A DNA stretch of 64,000 bases from positions 62,001 through 126,000 of the forward strand of contig NZ_RBID01000019.1 of the NCBI RefSeq assembly GCF_003633895.1. The letters are read 5' to 3'. Under the pieces are notes generated by a model, which was not told the origin of the DNA, did no database searches, and saw only the letters and a program-made list of their open reading frames with translations. The position numbers and the translations under genes were made by a program. Of the stretch, positions 56,265-64,000 are shown piece by piece; the stretch's first letter is position 1, and every line of letters begins with the position of its first letter. This stretch comes from Vogesella indigofera (GTDB lineage Bacteria > Pseudomonadota > Gammaproteobacteria > Burkholderiales > Chromobacteriaceae).

Positions 56265-56867
56265 TTAGTTGCCGGGCTGGATGCTGGCTGCCGGTGTCTC
56301 GGCCAGCGTCTCGAACAGTGTGACCACCTGCTGCACGCCGCTGGTACGGCTGGCGACATCGGCGGCGGCGGCGCCTTCGCTGGCGGTGACCAGACCGAGC
56401 AGGTAGACCACGCCGCGGTCAGTCACTACCTTGATCGCCTGCGGCGGGTAGCCCTTGCCTTCCAGCAGGCGGGTGCGCACCTTGGTGGTGATCCACAGGT
56501 CGTTGTTCTTCTGTGCCAGCGTTGCCACCGGAGCTACCACCAGGTGGTTGTAGACGCGCTGCACGTTCGGCGTGCCGCGCACCACCATCTCGATTTCCTG
56601 GCGTTGCGCCTCGCTCAGCGCCTCGCCGCTGATCAGCACTGCTCGGTTGTAGCTGGTGATGCTGATGCGGGCGCCGGCAAAGCGCTCGCTGCTCTGGCGC
56701 AACGACTTCAGCTCGATGGCCTGGTCCTCGACATAGGCGCCGCTGGTACGGCGGTCGCTGGCGACCAGCGCACCGGCGGCCACGCCGCCGGCAACCAGCG
56801 GGAAACAGGCACTGAGACTGGCGGCGGCGCTGCTGGCCAGCAGCAGTGCGAACAAACGGTTTTTCAT
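56265..56867 (-). CDS. dolP: BON-domain outer-membrane lipoprotein DolP (YraP)
   Basis: The 200-residue lipoprotein has a lipobox (SLSAC) and two BON domains (DQAIELKSLRQ...; ITTKVRTRLLEGKGYPPQAIKVVTDRGVVYLLGLV). DolP supports outer-membrane integrity and binds anionic lipid near the septum in E. coli. The order rsmI / lpoA-yraN-diaA-dolP is the same as in E. coli. ATG 56867 has GGAGGAG 5 bp upstream. Confidence 0.91.
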   Translation of the reverse strand: MKNRLFALLLASSAAASLSACFPLVAGGVAAGALVASDRRTSGAYVEDQAIELKSLRQSSERFAGARISITSYNRAVLISGEALSEAQRQEIEMVVRGTPNVQRVYNHLVVAPVATLAQKNNDLWITTKVRTRLLEGKGYPPQAIKVVTDRGVVYLLGLVTASEGAAAADVASRTSGVQQVVTLFETLAETPAASIQPGN

Positions 56868-57457
56868 CATTCTCCTCCCAGCAACATGCAATCGATGGCA
56901 TCGCACAGTGCATGGATCAACAAGATATGGACTTCCTGAATGCGCGCGGTGCGCAGGCTCGGCACATTCAGGTGGATGTCTTCCGGTGACAGGATTTCCG
57001 CGATCTGGCCCCCGTCCTTGCCGGTGAGGGCAATCACGCCCATGCCGCGTTCGTGCGCGGCATAGATTGCCTCGATGACGTTGGCGGAGTTGCCGGAGGT
57101 GGAGATCGCCAGCAGCAGGTCGTTGTGGTGGCCCAGTGCCCGCACCTGCTTGGAAAAGATCATGTCGAAATCGTAGTCGTTGCCGATGGCGCTGAGGATC
57201 GAACTGTCGGTGGCCAGCGACATCGCCGCCAGCCCCGGGCGTTCCTTCTCGAAGCGGCCGATCATTTCCGCGGCAAAATGCTGCGCGTCGGCGGCGGAAC
57301 CGCCGTTGCCGCAGGCGAGGATCTTGCCCTCGTTCATCAGGCTGCTGACCATGCGCTCGGCGGCCAGCGCCACGGCCGGCGACAGCTCGTCCATCACCTG
57401 CTGCTTGATGGCGATGCTTTCAAGGAAGTGTCCGCTGACACGTTCGATCAAATCCAT
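56867..57457 (-). CDS. diaA: SIS-domain protein, DiaA/GmhA family
   Basis: This 196-residue protein shares the phosphoheptose isomerase fold ([62 protein letters not shown]). In this position it corresponds to DiaA, the DnaA-binding initiation factor; many annotation pipelines call the same gene gmhA. The isomerase active-site residues (Glu in AAEM, His in EVHILLIH) appear kept, so the enzyme function remains possible. ATG 57457 has AAAGGAA upstream. Confidence 0.85.
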   Translation of the reverse strand: MDLIERVSGHFLESIAIKQQVMDELSPAVALAAERMVSSLMNEGKILACGNGGSAADAQHFAAEMIGRFEKERPGLAAMSLATDSSILSAIGNDYDFDMIFSKQVRALGHHNDLLLAISTSGNSANVIEAIYAAHERGMGVIALTGKDGGQIAEILSPEDIHLNVPSLRTARIQEVHILLIHALCDAIDCMLLGGE

Positions 57458-57480
57458 GTGATTCCTTTGGTCGGTGGCGC

Positions 57481-57819
57481 TTAAGCGAAAATGTTCTTCA
57501 GCCACTGCGCTTGTTCGCCGCCATCGAACAGCACGGCGTCGAAACGGCAGGGGGCATCAATGCGTTTGCTGCTGAGGTAAAGGTTGGCCGCAGTGTGCAG
57601 CTTGTGCTGCTTGGCGCTGCCGATGCTGGCGGCGGCGCCGCCGAAGTGGGCCGATTGCCGGGCGCGTACTTCGACGAACACCCAGTAGGCGCCGTCGCGC
57701 ATCACCAGATCCAGTTCGCCCTGCCGGCAGTGCCAGTTGCGTTCCACCAGCGTCAGCCCCTGCTGCTGCAGGAAACGGCAGGCCAGCGCTTCGTAGTGGT
57801 CGCCACTGGCCTTGCTCAT
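57481..57819 (-). CDS. yraN: YraN (UPF0102) endonuclease-like protein
   Basis: This 112-residue protein has the restriction-endonuclease-like core [21 protein letters not shown], which keeps the E-x-D...VEV-x pattern, and [14 protein letters not shown] at the N-terminus. The function is unresolved. ATG 57819 overlaps the lpoA stop. An exact motif copy encodes TAANLYL on this strand. Confidence 0.9.
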   Translation of the reverse strand: MSKASGDHYEALACRFLQQQGLTLVERNWHCRQGELDLVMRDGAYWVFVEVRARQSAHFGGAAASIGSAKQHKLHTAANLYLSSKRIDAPCRFDAVLFDGGEQAQWLKNIFA

Positions 57820-58946
57820 TGCGACTCGCCGCGAATGGCGGTCGGCAGCTCGCGCTGGATTACCCAGTCCTTGCCCAGTTGCAGGTCGCCGGTGACGCCG
57901 CGCAGGCGGATGCTGGCCGGATTGCGGCTCTGCCCCAGCGCCTTGCCGAGGCGGAAGGCATCCACTCCCAGCGCATACAGGCGCTCGGTGGCCTTGGTCA
58001 GCGGCGTGGCCGGCCGGGCGATGCCGGCGGCGTCCGGGTGATTGGGCATCAGGAACCACGGCATGTCGACGAAGCGCACGCCGTCCAGTGCCGGCGCCGC
58101 TTGCCGGGTATTGATCAGTGAGGTGGCGTAGGCGGCCAGCTCGGCCGGCAGTAGCGCGCGGCTGGCCTCGGCCTCCTTGTCGTCCAGTGCCAGGAACACG
58201 CTGTCGGCACCGGCCAGCAGCGTGCTCAGCTGCGCGCCGTCCGGCTGCGTCATGTTCAGTTCCAGCGGCGCGCTCGGATGGCGCTGCGTCCAGCTCTCGC
58301 TGAAGGCGGCGCGCAGGCGCGTAGACAGCGCATCGTTATTGAACAGCACCAGCGGTGCCTTGCGGCCGTCGTCGCGCATCATGCGCGCGATCTGGCGCGC
58401 CTCGCTCTCGACCGCCAGCGACAGGCTCCATACCTTGCCGCCGGCCGGTGCCTTGCTCAGCGTATTCAGCACCAGCGTCGGCACGCTGGCTTGCGCCGCC
58501 ACGTTGGCCGCACCCTCGCGGGTCAGCGGTCCGACGATCACGTTGGCGCCGGCGGCCAGCAGCTGCTGGTAGCCCTTCACCGCGTCGTTCTCGCTGGCCA
58601 GCGCGACGAAGCTGAGCTGGACGTTGCTGTCCTGCTGCGCGGCGGCATCGAAACCGGCCTTCACCACCTGGGCAGCATCACCCAGCTGCGGTGCCTCCAC
58701 CGGCAGCAGCAGCCCCAGATGCAGGCGTGGTTTGTTGTCGCTGAGCTTGGCGGCAGGCGTGGCGGGTGCCGCGACGGCAGGGCTGGCCAGCGGCGCGGAG
58801 GCAGCGCTGGCGCCGATGTTCCGGAGCGTTTGCTGATTTTGCTGAAGGATATAGCCCGGCGACTGTGCAGCGGCTACACTTGCCGCCATTAAAACGGCTG
58901 TGCCGGATAACCAGGGAGCCAAAACGTGCAGACAATGCTTGATCAC
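57816..58946 (-). CDS. lpoA: LpoA-like periplasmic protein without lipobox
   Basis: This 376-residue protein corresponds to the C-terminal periplasmic-binding-like domain of LpoA ([55 protein letters not shown]). E. coli LpoA, a 678-residue lipoprotein, activates PBP1A. Here the N-terminal TPR half is missing and the signal peptide ([15 protein letters not shown]) has no cysteine, so it seems soluble. GTG 58946 overlaps the divergent rsmI start; ATG 58889 would lose the signal. Confidence 0.8.
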   Translation of the reverse strand: MIKHCLHVLAPWLSGTAVLMAASVAAAQSPGYILQQNQQTLRNIGASAASAPLASPAVAAPATPAAKLSDNKPRLHLGLLLPVEAPQLGDAAQVVKAGFDAAAQQDSNVQLSFVALASENDAVKGYQQLLAAGANVIVGPLTREGAANVAAQASVPTLVLNTLSKAPAGGKVWSLSLAVESEARQIARMMRDDGRKAPLVLFNNDALSTRLRAAFSESWTQRHPSAPLELNMTQPDGAQLSTLLAGADSVFLALDDKEAEASRALLPAELAAYATSLINTRQAAPALDGVRFVDMPWFLMPNHPDAAGIARPATPLTKATERLYALGVDAFRLGKALGQSRNPASIRLRGVTGDLQLGKDWVIQRELPTAIRGESQ

Positions 58947-59822
58947 TTGATGAATTCTGCCCAGGAAACGTTTGTCAACGGGTCATTATATGTGCTGGCC
59001 ACGCCGATTGGGAATCTGGCTGATGTGACACTGCGCGCCATTGCCGGGTTCCACGCCGCGGACATCGTTTTGGCGGAAGATACCCGCGTCACCGGCAGCC
59101 TGCTGGCCGCCTACGGCATCAGCAAGAAACTGGTCAGTCTGCGCGAACACAACGAGCGCGAAATGGCGGCCAGCGTGATCCGCTGGCTGCAGGAAGGCAA
59201 AATCGTGGTGCAGGTATCGGACGCCGGCACGCCGGGCATTTCCGACCCCGGTGCCCGTCTGGCGCAGGCGGTGTGGGCCGCCGGCCTGCGCGTGGTGCCG
59301 GTGGCCGGCGCCTCGGCGGTGATCGCCGCCTTGTCCGCCAGCGGGCTGGATACCGCGCGCTTCCTGTTTCACGGCTTCCTGCCGCCCAAGCGCGGCCAAC
59401 GTTGCAAGACGCTGCAGCAATGGCAGGACGCCGACTACGCGGTGGTCTGCTACGAGGCGCCGCACCGCATCCTGGAGTGCGTGGAAGACGTTGCCGCCAC
59501 CCTCGGTGCGGAACGGCCGCTGATCCTGGCGCGCGAGCTGACCAAGACCTTCGAGACCTTCCTGCGCCTGCCGGCGGCGGAACTGGTCGAGCGCATCCGC
59601 AGCGACAGCAACCAGCAGCGCGGCGAGTGCGTGCTGATCATCGACGCCGCCGCGCCGGTGGCACAGACGGCGGACAGCCTGCCTGCACCGGCGCTGGCGC
59701 TGCTTGCCGAGCTGGCGGCGGTGCTGCCGACCAAGCAGGCGGCGGCGATTGTGGCGACGCATTACGACCTCAACAAGAAGCAGCTGTACGAGCGCGCGCT
59801 GCAGCTGAAAGTGGCGGACTGA
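58926..59822 (+). CDS. rsmI: 16S rRNA 2'-O-methyltransferase RsmI
   Basis: The 298-residue tetrapyrrole-methylase-fold enzyme methylates the ribose of C1402 in 16S rRNA. Marks are [46 protein letters not shown], and [12 protein letters not shown] 58926 has GGGAG 7 bp upstream; ATG 58950 is an alternative. It is divergent from lpoA, as in E. coli. Confidence 0.93.
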   Translation: MQTMLDHLMNSAQETFVNGSLYVLATPIGNLADVTLRAIAGFHAADIVLAEDTRVTGSLLAAYGISKKLVSLREHNEREMAASVIRWLQEGKIVVQVSDAGTPGISDPGARLAQAVWAAGLRVVPVAGASAVIAALSASGLDTARFLFHGFLPPKRGQRCKTLQQWQDADYAVVCYEAPHRILECVEDVAATLGAERPLILARELTKTFETFLRLPAAELVERIRSDSNQQRGECVLIIDAAAPVAQTADSLPAPALALLAELAAVLPTKQAAAIVATHYDLNKKQLYERALQLKVAD

Positions 59823-59872
59823 GCTTTACAAGGCGTAACACCGCTTATACAATGCGCGTCTTGGATTTTTTC

Positions 59873-59957
59873 GCCCGGGTGGCGAAATTGGTAGACGCAG
59901 GGGACTCAAAATCCCCCGCCGCAAGGTGTGCCGGTTCGAGTCCGGCCCCGGGCACCA
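59873..59957 (+). tRNA. tRNA-Leu (anticodon CAA)
   Basis: The acceptor stem pairs GCCCGGG (59873-59879) with CCCGGGC (59947-59953), and ACCA is encoded. The anticodon loop CTCAAAA between GGGGA and TCCCC gives CAA, reading UUG. A long variable arm (class II) and GGTTCGAGTCC in the T-arm confirm leucine type. Confidence 0.95.
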
Positions 59958-59981
59958 CGAAAAAATCTGAAGTACCGCATC

Positions 59982-60015
59982 AAACCCGCACAGCACAAGG
60001 CTCTGCGGGTTTTTT
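59982..60015 (+). terminator. Terminator after tRNA-Leu
   Basis: The stem AACCCGCA / TGCGGGTT with a 13-nt loop runs into TTTTT. Confidence 0.85.
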
Positions 60016-60312
60016 GTTGTCCGCTTGCCGCCGCCAGCGGTTCCCGGCCGCTTGCGCTGGGTCGCCACCGCGCAGTTGCGCTTGCCGTTTTCCTTCACAT
60101 GGCGGCGACACGAAACAGCGAATGCCACGGGACGAGGCCATCTCGATGCTCCGGCGTTACGGATCGCGGCAGCTGGGTGTGCTTCGGCTATAACACAGCG
60201 CAGGGTGGCCACACGCTGAGCGGTCAGCGGGTCCGTGCCGATACGGCCAAGCGGCCTGCCGGGACACGTTATCAGCCGCGGCCTGCTTAATTCATCCGCA
60301 ACAGGATTGTCC
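60016..60312. other. Intergenic region between tRNA-Leu and tatD
   Basis: About 300 bp without a recognisable gene. Open frames on both strands here have no protein character. I saw no clear promoter or repeat. Confidence 0.6.
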
Positions 60313-61083
60313 ATGTCACTTGTCGATACCCATTTGCATCTGGATGCGGCGGAGTTTGCGGCCAACCGTGCGCAGCTGTGGCAACAGGCGCGCGCTGGTG
60401 GTGTCAGTCATGCCATCGTGCCGGCGGTGATGGCGGATACCTTTGACGAGGTGCTGGCGATGCGGGCGCAGTTCGGCGTCGATGTCGCCTTCGGCCTGCA
60501 CCCGCTGTACCTGGCACGGCATCGGGACGAGCACCTGGCGCTGCTGGCCGACTATCTGGAGCGGCAGCGTCCGGTGGCGGTCGGTGAGTGCGGGCTGGAT
60601 TTCTTTGTGCCGGGGCTGGATGCGCAGCAGCAGGAATACTGGCTGCAGGCGCAACTGAAGCTGGCGCGCCGCTTTGAGCTGCCGGTGATCCTGCACGCGC
60701 GTCGCTCGCATGACCGCATCCTCAAATACCTGCGTCAGCACAAGGTTCGTGGCGGCGTGGTGCACGCGTTCAACGGCAGCGTGCAGCAGGCGAATGCCTT
60801 TATCGAGCTGGGCTTCTGCCTCGGTTTTGGCGGTGCGATGACCTATCAGGGTTCGCAACGCATTCGCAGGTTGGCCGCAACGCTGCCGCTGTCGGCGATC
60901 GTGCTGGAGACCGACGGTCCGGACATTCCGCCGGAGTGGGCACCGGCGGTGCCGAATACGCCGGACAACCTGCCCAGGATTGCCGCAGTGCTGGCGGCAC
61001 TGCGCGGTGTGCCGCTGGCCGACATCGCCGCCGCGACGGCGGCAAACGCGGCGCGAGTGTTCCCGGCCATGCAAGCACCGTAA
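60313..61083 (+). CDS. TatD-family metal-dependent DNase
   Basis: This 256-residue TIM-barrel hydrolase has the metal ligands VDTHLHLD, GECGLDFF, ILHARRSHD, VHAFNGS and ETDGPDIPP. It is closest in style to the YjjV branch. Two motif copies lie inside (EFAANRA and RRLAAT). ATG 60313 fits the family start. Confidence 0.92.
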   Translation: MSLVDTHLHLDAAEFAANRAQLWQQARAGGVSHAIVPAVMADTFDEVLAMRAQFGVDVAFGLHPLYLARHRDEHLALLADYLERQRPVAVGECGLDFFVPGLDAQQQEYWLQAQLKLARRFELPVILHARRSHDRILKYLRQHKVRGGVVHAFNGSVQQANAFIELGFCLGFGGAMTYQGSQRIRRLAATLPLSAIVLETDGPDIPPEWAPAVPNTPDNLPRIAAVLAALRGVPLADIAAATAANAARVFPAMQAP

Positions 61084-61113
61084 CGCCAGCGCCGGTTGCC
61101 CGCGCGGCGGACG

Positions 61114-61144
61114 TAAAAAAAGTGGCCGGATTAACCGGCCACTT
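61114..61144 (-). terminator. Terminator after the TolC-OmpA gene (minus strand)
   Basis: AAGTGGCCGG / CCGGCCACTT forms a 10-bp stem with a 5-nt loop; on the minus strand it runs into a T7 tract. Confidence 0.9.
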
Positions 61145-61163
61145 GGCGTTGGGCAGTACTACT

Positions 61164-63026
61164 TTATGGCTTCGGCTTGGCGACGCGACGTTTCACGGCC
61201 GCTTTCGGTTTCACCGCACCCATCGGCGCCTGTTCCTGGAAGGTCACCACCACGCGACGGTGGCTAGGATCGGTCGGTGCCAGGTTCGGCAGCAGCTTGC
61301 TGCTGCCGTAGCCGACGCTGTCCAGACGGTCTGCCGGCACGCCCTTGGTGATCAGGTAGTCGCGTACCGCGGCGGCACGACGCTGCGACAGTGGCAGGTT
61401 GTGGCTGGCGCCACCGGTGGTGTCGGTATGGCCTTCCACCACGAAGCGCTTGCTACCCAGTTCCGGCATCAGCAGGGTGCTGGCCAGCTGGTCCAGGGTC
61501 GGGTAGCTTTCCGGACGGATGCGCGCCGAATCCAGATCAAACTGTACCTGCACGTTCACCGAGACATTGCGCTCGATGGCCGACGGGGTGGTCTTGGCGA
61601 CGATGGTATCGTCGGTGAAGGACTTGGCGGCGATCTTGCTCTTGTCCAGCGGCGATGCCGGAGCGTAGTCGGTCGGGCAGGCCGGCACGGTCAGGTCGTC
61701 GACGCTGGCCAGCGAGCTGTCCTGCGGCTTGATCTGCATGACTTCCAGCAGGCGGCCGGATTCACCCAGCACGCGGTAGATCGCCAGTTGCTGGTTCAGC
61801 TCGGCGTTGATCAGCTCGCGGCGGGCGTCGAACAGTTCGTTTTCGCTGTCCAGCAGGTCAAGCAGGGTACGCTGGCCGATGTCGAACTGGCGGCGATAGG
61901 CGTCGCGCGCCTTTTCGGTGGACAGCTGGTGCTGGCGCAGCGAGTCGAGCTGGCTGGTCAACTTCGACACGTCGTTGTAGGCGATGCTGACCTGCTGGCG
62001 CATGTCGCGGCAGGCCTTGATGCCCAGTGCCTCGGCTTCGCTCTGGCGTTCGGCGGAGGAGGCCAGGCGGGCACGGTCGGCGCCGCCACGGAACAGGTTC
62101 ATGTTCAGCACCAGTTCCACCGCCTGCTGCGAGTTGCGGCCCTTGATGCCGTCTTCGTTGTTGGTGACGTCCTTGGTGGCGCGCAGGTCCAGCGTCGGCG
62201 AGAAGGCGCCGCGACGGACGCGGACATCGGCTTCGGCCGCACGGTAGAAGGAACGGGCAGCCAGCAGCGTCGGGTTGTGCTTGTCCGCCAGCGGCATTAC
62301 CTGGTCAGCGGCGGGCACCAGGCCCAAGTCCAGCATCGGCAGTTTCAGCTCGGCCGGGGGGGCTTCACCAACGATGCGGGCGTAACGCGCCGAGACATCG
62401 TGCAGGTTGGAGATCTCGTTGATCAGGTTGGATTCGGCCAGGCCGAGACGGCCGTTGATCTGCTCCAGGTCCACGCGGCGGCCAACGCCTTGCGTCACGC
62501 GCTGCAGGATCTGTTCGTAGATGCCCTTGTGGATGGCGTAGTTGTCTTCGGCGATCTCGACCAGCTTGCTGTAGCGCACCACGTCGATGAAGGTACGCGA
62601 CGCTTCCAAGCTCTGCTGTTCAGCGGCGGCCAGGTACTCGAAATAGCGGGCGCGGCTGGTATAGTCCAGCTGCTTGACCTGGTTCACGGTCATGAAGCCC
62701 TGGAACAGGTTCTGGTTCAGCGTGGCGGTGTAGCCATGACGGTTGAACGAACGGCTGTTGACGGAACCGTCGGTCTGCGGCTCGCGCAGGCGCTCGCGAC
62801 CGGTGTTGTAGCTGAGGTCGACGGTCGGGAAGAAGCCGGCGCTGGCGACACCCTTCTCTTCCGCGGTGGCGCGGAAGTTGTACCACTTCATGCCCACTTC
62901 CGCGTTGTTCTGCACCGTTTGCGTGATGGCGTCCTTCAATTCGAGCGCAAAGGATGCGGAAGGGATAACCATGGTCAATAATGCGGCCAGGGTACAACCG
63001 TAGAGGTGTTTGCGGCGGAAGTTCAT
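61164..63026 (-). CDS. TolC-type outer-membrane channel fused to an OmpA peptidoglycan-binding domain
   Basis: This 620-residue exported protein has a signal peptide (TLAALLTMVIPSASFA), a TolC/LapE-like channel part (about 30-440: LKDAITQTVQNNAEVGMKWYN, VDLSYNTGRERL, QFDIGQRTLLDLLDSENELFDAR) and a C-terminal OmpA domain (about 500-605: VQFDLDSARIRPESYPTL, VVEGHTDTTGGASHNLPLSQRRA). It is probably the exit channel for the adhesin, anchored to peptidoglycan by its tail. It is divergent from lapG. A normal TolC ends after the channel part. Confidence 0.92.
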   Translation of the reverse strand: MNFRRKHLYGCTLAALLTMVIPSASFALELKDAITQTVQNNAEVGMKWYNFRATAEEKGVASAGFFPTVDLSYNTGRERLREPQTDGSVNSRSFNRHGYTATLNQNLFQGFMTVNQVKQLDYTSRARYFEYLAAAEQQSLEASRTFIDVVRYSKLVEIAEDNYAIHKGIYEQILQRVTQGVGRRVDLEQINGRLGLAESNLINEISNLHDVSARYARIVGEAPPAELKLPMLDLGLVPAADQVMPLADKHNPTLLAARSFYRAAEADVRVRRGAFSPTLDLRATKDVTNNEDGIKGRNSQQAVELVLNMNLFRGGADRARLASSAERQSEAEALGIKACRDMRQQVSIAYNDVSKLTSQLDSLRQHQLSTEKARDAYRRQFDIGQRTLLDLLDSENELFDARRELINAELNQQLAIYRVLGESGRLLEVMQIKPQDSSLASVDDLTVPACPTDYAPASPLDKSKIAAKSFTDDTIVAKTTPSAIERNVSVNVQVQFDLDSARIRPESYPTLDQLASTLLMPELGSKRFVVEGHTDTTGGASHNLPLSQRRAAAVRDYLITKGVPADRLDSVGYGSSKLLPNLAPTDPSHRRVVVTFQEQAPMGAVKPKAAVKRRVAKPKP

Positions 63027-63097
63027 GATAGCCTCGACATGCCAGTAATTATTAATCGGACAGTTGCAAGTAAGTAAACATCGACTTAATACAATGT

Positions 63098-63126
63098 ATT
63101 GTCGGAATTGATTTAAGCAGTGTCAA
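63098..63126 (-). promoter_or_regulatory. Candidate promoter of the TolC-OmpA gene
   Basis: On the minus strand TTGACA (63126-63121) and GACAAT (63103-63098) are 17 bp apart. The -10 box overlaps a perfect palindrome AATACAATGTATT (63088-63100), which could be an operator. Confidence 0.5.
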
Positions 63127-63188
63127 GGGAAAGATAGTTCACCGTTGACAATATAGATAGGCGGATTTCCACACAGGTCACGGCCCGC

Positions 63189-63896
63189 ATGCTTGGCAAC
63201 AGCTTCATTCACAAGATCGCAGTCTGCGCGGCGACGCTGTCCCGGTGTTGGGGGAGAGCCTTGCTGGCCGTGCCTTTGCTGCTGGCGCTGGCCGGGCTGG
63301 TGCTGGCGGAGCTGAGTGCAGAGCGGGTGCAGCAGCTGTACGGCGTGCAGGCGCTGCGCGTTTACCGCGACTGGCAGCAACTGTTGTTGCAACTGCGTCG
63401 CGATAGCAATGAAATCAACCGCGTGCAGAATGTAAATCAGTTCTTTAATCAGAAATTGAGATACGTTGAAGATCCGGATTTGTGGCGGCAGGCGGACTAC
63501 TGGGCGACGCCGCTGGAAAGCATGGCCAAGGGCGCCGGCGACTGCGAGGACTTTGCGCTGGCCAAGTACTTCACCCTGCGCGAGCTGGGCGTGGCGCCGC
63601 AGAAACTGCGCATGATCTATGTCCGTGCCCGCATCGGCGGCCCGGCCAGCACCATCACCCAGGCACACATGGTGCTGGCATACTATGCCGAGCCGACCGC
63701 CGAGCCGCTGGTGCTGGACAACCTGATTTCCAGCATCAAGCCGGCCTCGCAGCGCAGCGACTTGCAGCCGGTGTTCAGCTTCAACGCCGACGGCATCTGG
63801 GTCGGCGCTGGCGCGGCCCCCAATTCCAGTGTCGACCGGCTGACCCGCTGGCGACAGTTGATCGACAAAATGAAGGCCGAAGGCTTTATTAACTGA
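63189..63896 (+). CDS. lapG: LapG-type periplasmic cysteine protease
   Basis: This 235-residue transglutaminase-like (BTLCP) protease has an N-terminal membrane/signal segment (LLAVPLLLALAGLVLAELSA) and the triad Cys119 (GAGDCEDFALAKY), His160 (QAHMVLAYY) and Asp177 (LVLDNLI). LapG cuts LapA-type adhesins at TAAG-like sites and is held inactive by LapD at high c-di-GMP. A matching substrate site is present in the adhesin encoded at 50.1 kb. Confidence 0.93.
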   Translation: MLGNSFIHKIAVCAATLSRCWGRALLAVPLLLALAGLVLAELSAERVQQLYGVQALRVYRDWQQLLLQLRRDSNEINRVQNVNQFFNQKLRYVEDPDLWRQADYWATPLESMAKGAGDCEDFALAKYFTLRELGVAPQKLRMIYVRARIGGPASTITQAHMVLAYYAEPTAEPLVLDNLISSIKPASQRSDLQPVFSFNADGIWVGAGAAPNSSVDRLTRWRQLIDKMKAEGFIN

Positions 63897-63907
63897 AAGC
63901 GGCACCG

Positions 63908-64000
63908 ATGAAACGCGTTTCCCTGATTCAACAGCTCTGGTTTCTGGTCGTGGCGGCGGTGGTGCTGGCGGCGGCGGGCAGCCTGACCGCCAACCTGTTC
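63908..64000 (+). CDS. lapD: Start of a LapD-like c-di-GMP receptor (cut by window end)
   Basis: Only the first 31 codons are visible: a short cytoplasmic start (MKRVSLIQQLW) and a membrane helix (FLVVAAVVLAAAGSLTANLF), which is how LapD proteins begin. It lies 11 bp after lapG, the usual lapG-lapD arrangement. The HAMP, GGDEF and EAL parts are not in the window. Confidence 0.65.
   Translation, partial: MKRVSLIQQLWFLVVAAVVLAAAGSLTANLF

Noticed and set aside
59826-60365. A 179-codon minus-strand frame over tRNA-Leu
   Set aside because: It runs antisense through the tRNA and its peptide (GPDSNRHTLRRG...) is the familiar false protein produced by tRNA-Leu antisense reading.

Overview
The window is a GC-rich, gene-dense chromosomal segment of a Gram-negative betaproteobacterium. 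Gene content and order (dusB-fis-purH-purD, a caa3-type oxidase operon with ctaG/DUF2970/coxC/DUF2909/SURF1/ctaA/ctaB/sco, a his-hinT-tatABC run, a nag-pts cluster) fit the Neisseriales, most likely a Chromobacteriaceae-type organism such as Vogesella or Chromobacterium. That placement is inferred from gene order and protein character, not from a 16S gene. No insertion sequence, prophage, integrase or CRISPR array was seen.

Layout: 1-3.9 kb, dusB (cut by the window edge), fis, purH, purD. 4-8.4 kb, a periplasmic solute-binding-like protein, tsaC, a tolQ without tolR, a GST and fumC. 8.5-10.5 kb (minus), a chemoreceptor and a separate Aer-like PAS protein, translationally coupled. 10.7-11.6 kb, a YedA-type exporter. 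12.1-19.3 kb, an N-acetylglucosamine operon (nagR-nagA-SIS deaminase-EIIA/HPr/EI fusion-nagE). 19.4-27.3 kb, an RDD protein, ilvB-ilvH-ilvC, pssA, a leuA with an extra N-terminal helix-turn-helix-like domain, and bioD. 27.5-35.7 kb, the caa3 oxidase and its assembly genes. 35.7-45.6 kb, ycgR, hisG-D-C-B-H-A-F-I-E, hinT, tatABC and DUF2069. 45.9-56.2 kb, a type 1 secretion ABC protein and adaptor, a LuxR-type regulator, a 1564-residue LapA-type RTX adhesin and an EAL protein. 56.3-59.8 kb, the dolP-diaA-yraN-lpoA cluster divergent from rsmI, then tRNA-Leu(CAA) and a tatD-family gene. 61.2-64 kb, a TolC-OmpA fusion, a LapG-type protease and the start of a LapD-like gene.

Two stories stand out. 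First, an 11-bp sequence (GGTTGGCCGCA; fuller form AAGGTTGGCCGCAA) occurs exactly 24 times on both strands, inside genes (preferentially in frames read as RLAA or AANL) and as perfect inverted pairs in gaps after purH, hisG and hisA. This is how DNA uptake sequences are distributed in Neisseria and Haemophilus, but the sequence is not one of the known DUS/USS dialects I can name. It may be an undescribed uptake-signal dialect or another genome-wide signal. Second, the adhesin, its secretion machinery, an apparently active c-di-GMP phosphodiesterase, a TolC-OmpA channel, the LapG protease and LapD-like receptor form a nearly complete c-di-GMP-gated biofilm adhesion system, split in two blocks around the yra cluster.

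Start codons were chosen from family length, ribosome-binding sites and overlaps. Functions come from motif recognition without database searches.
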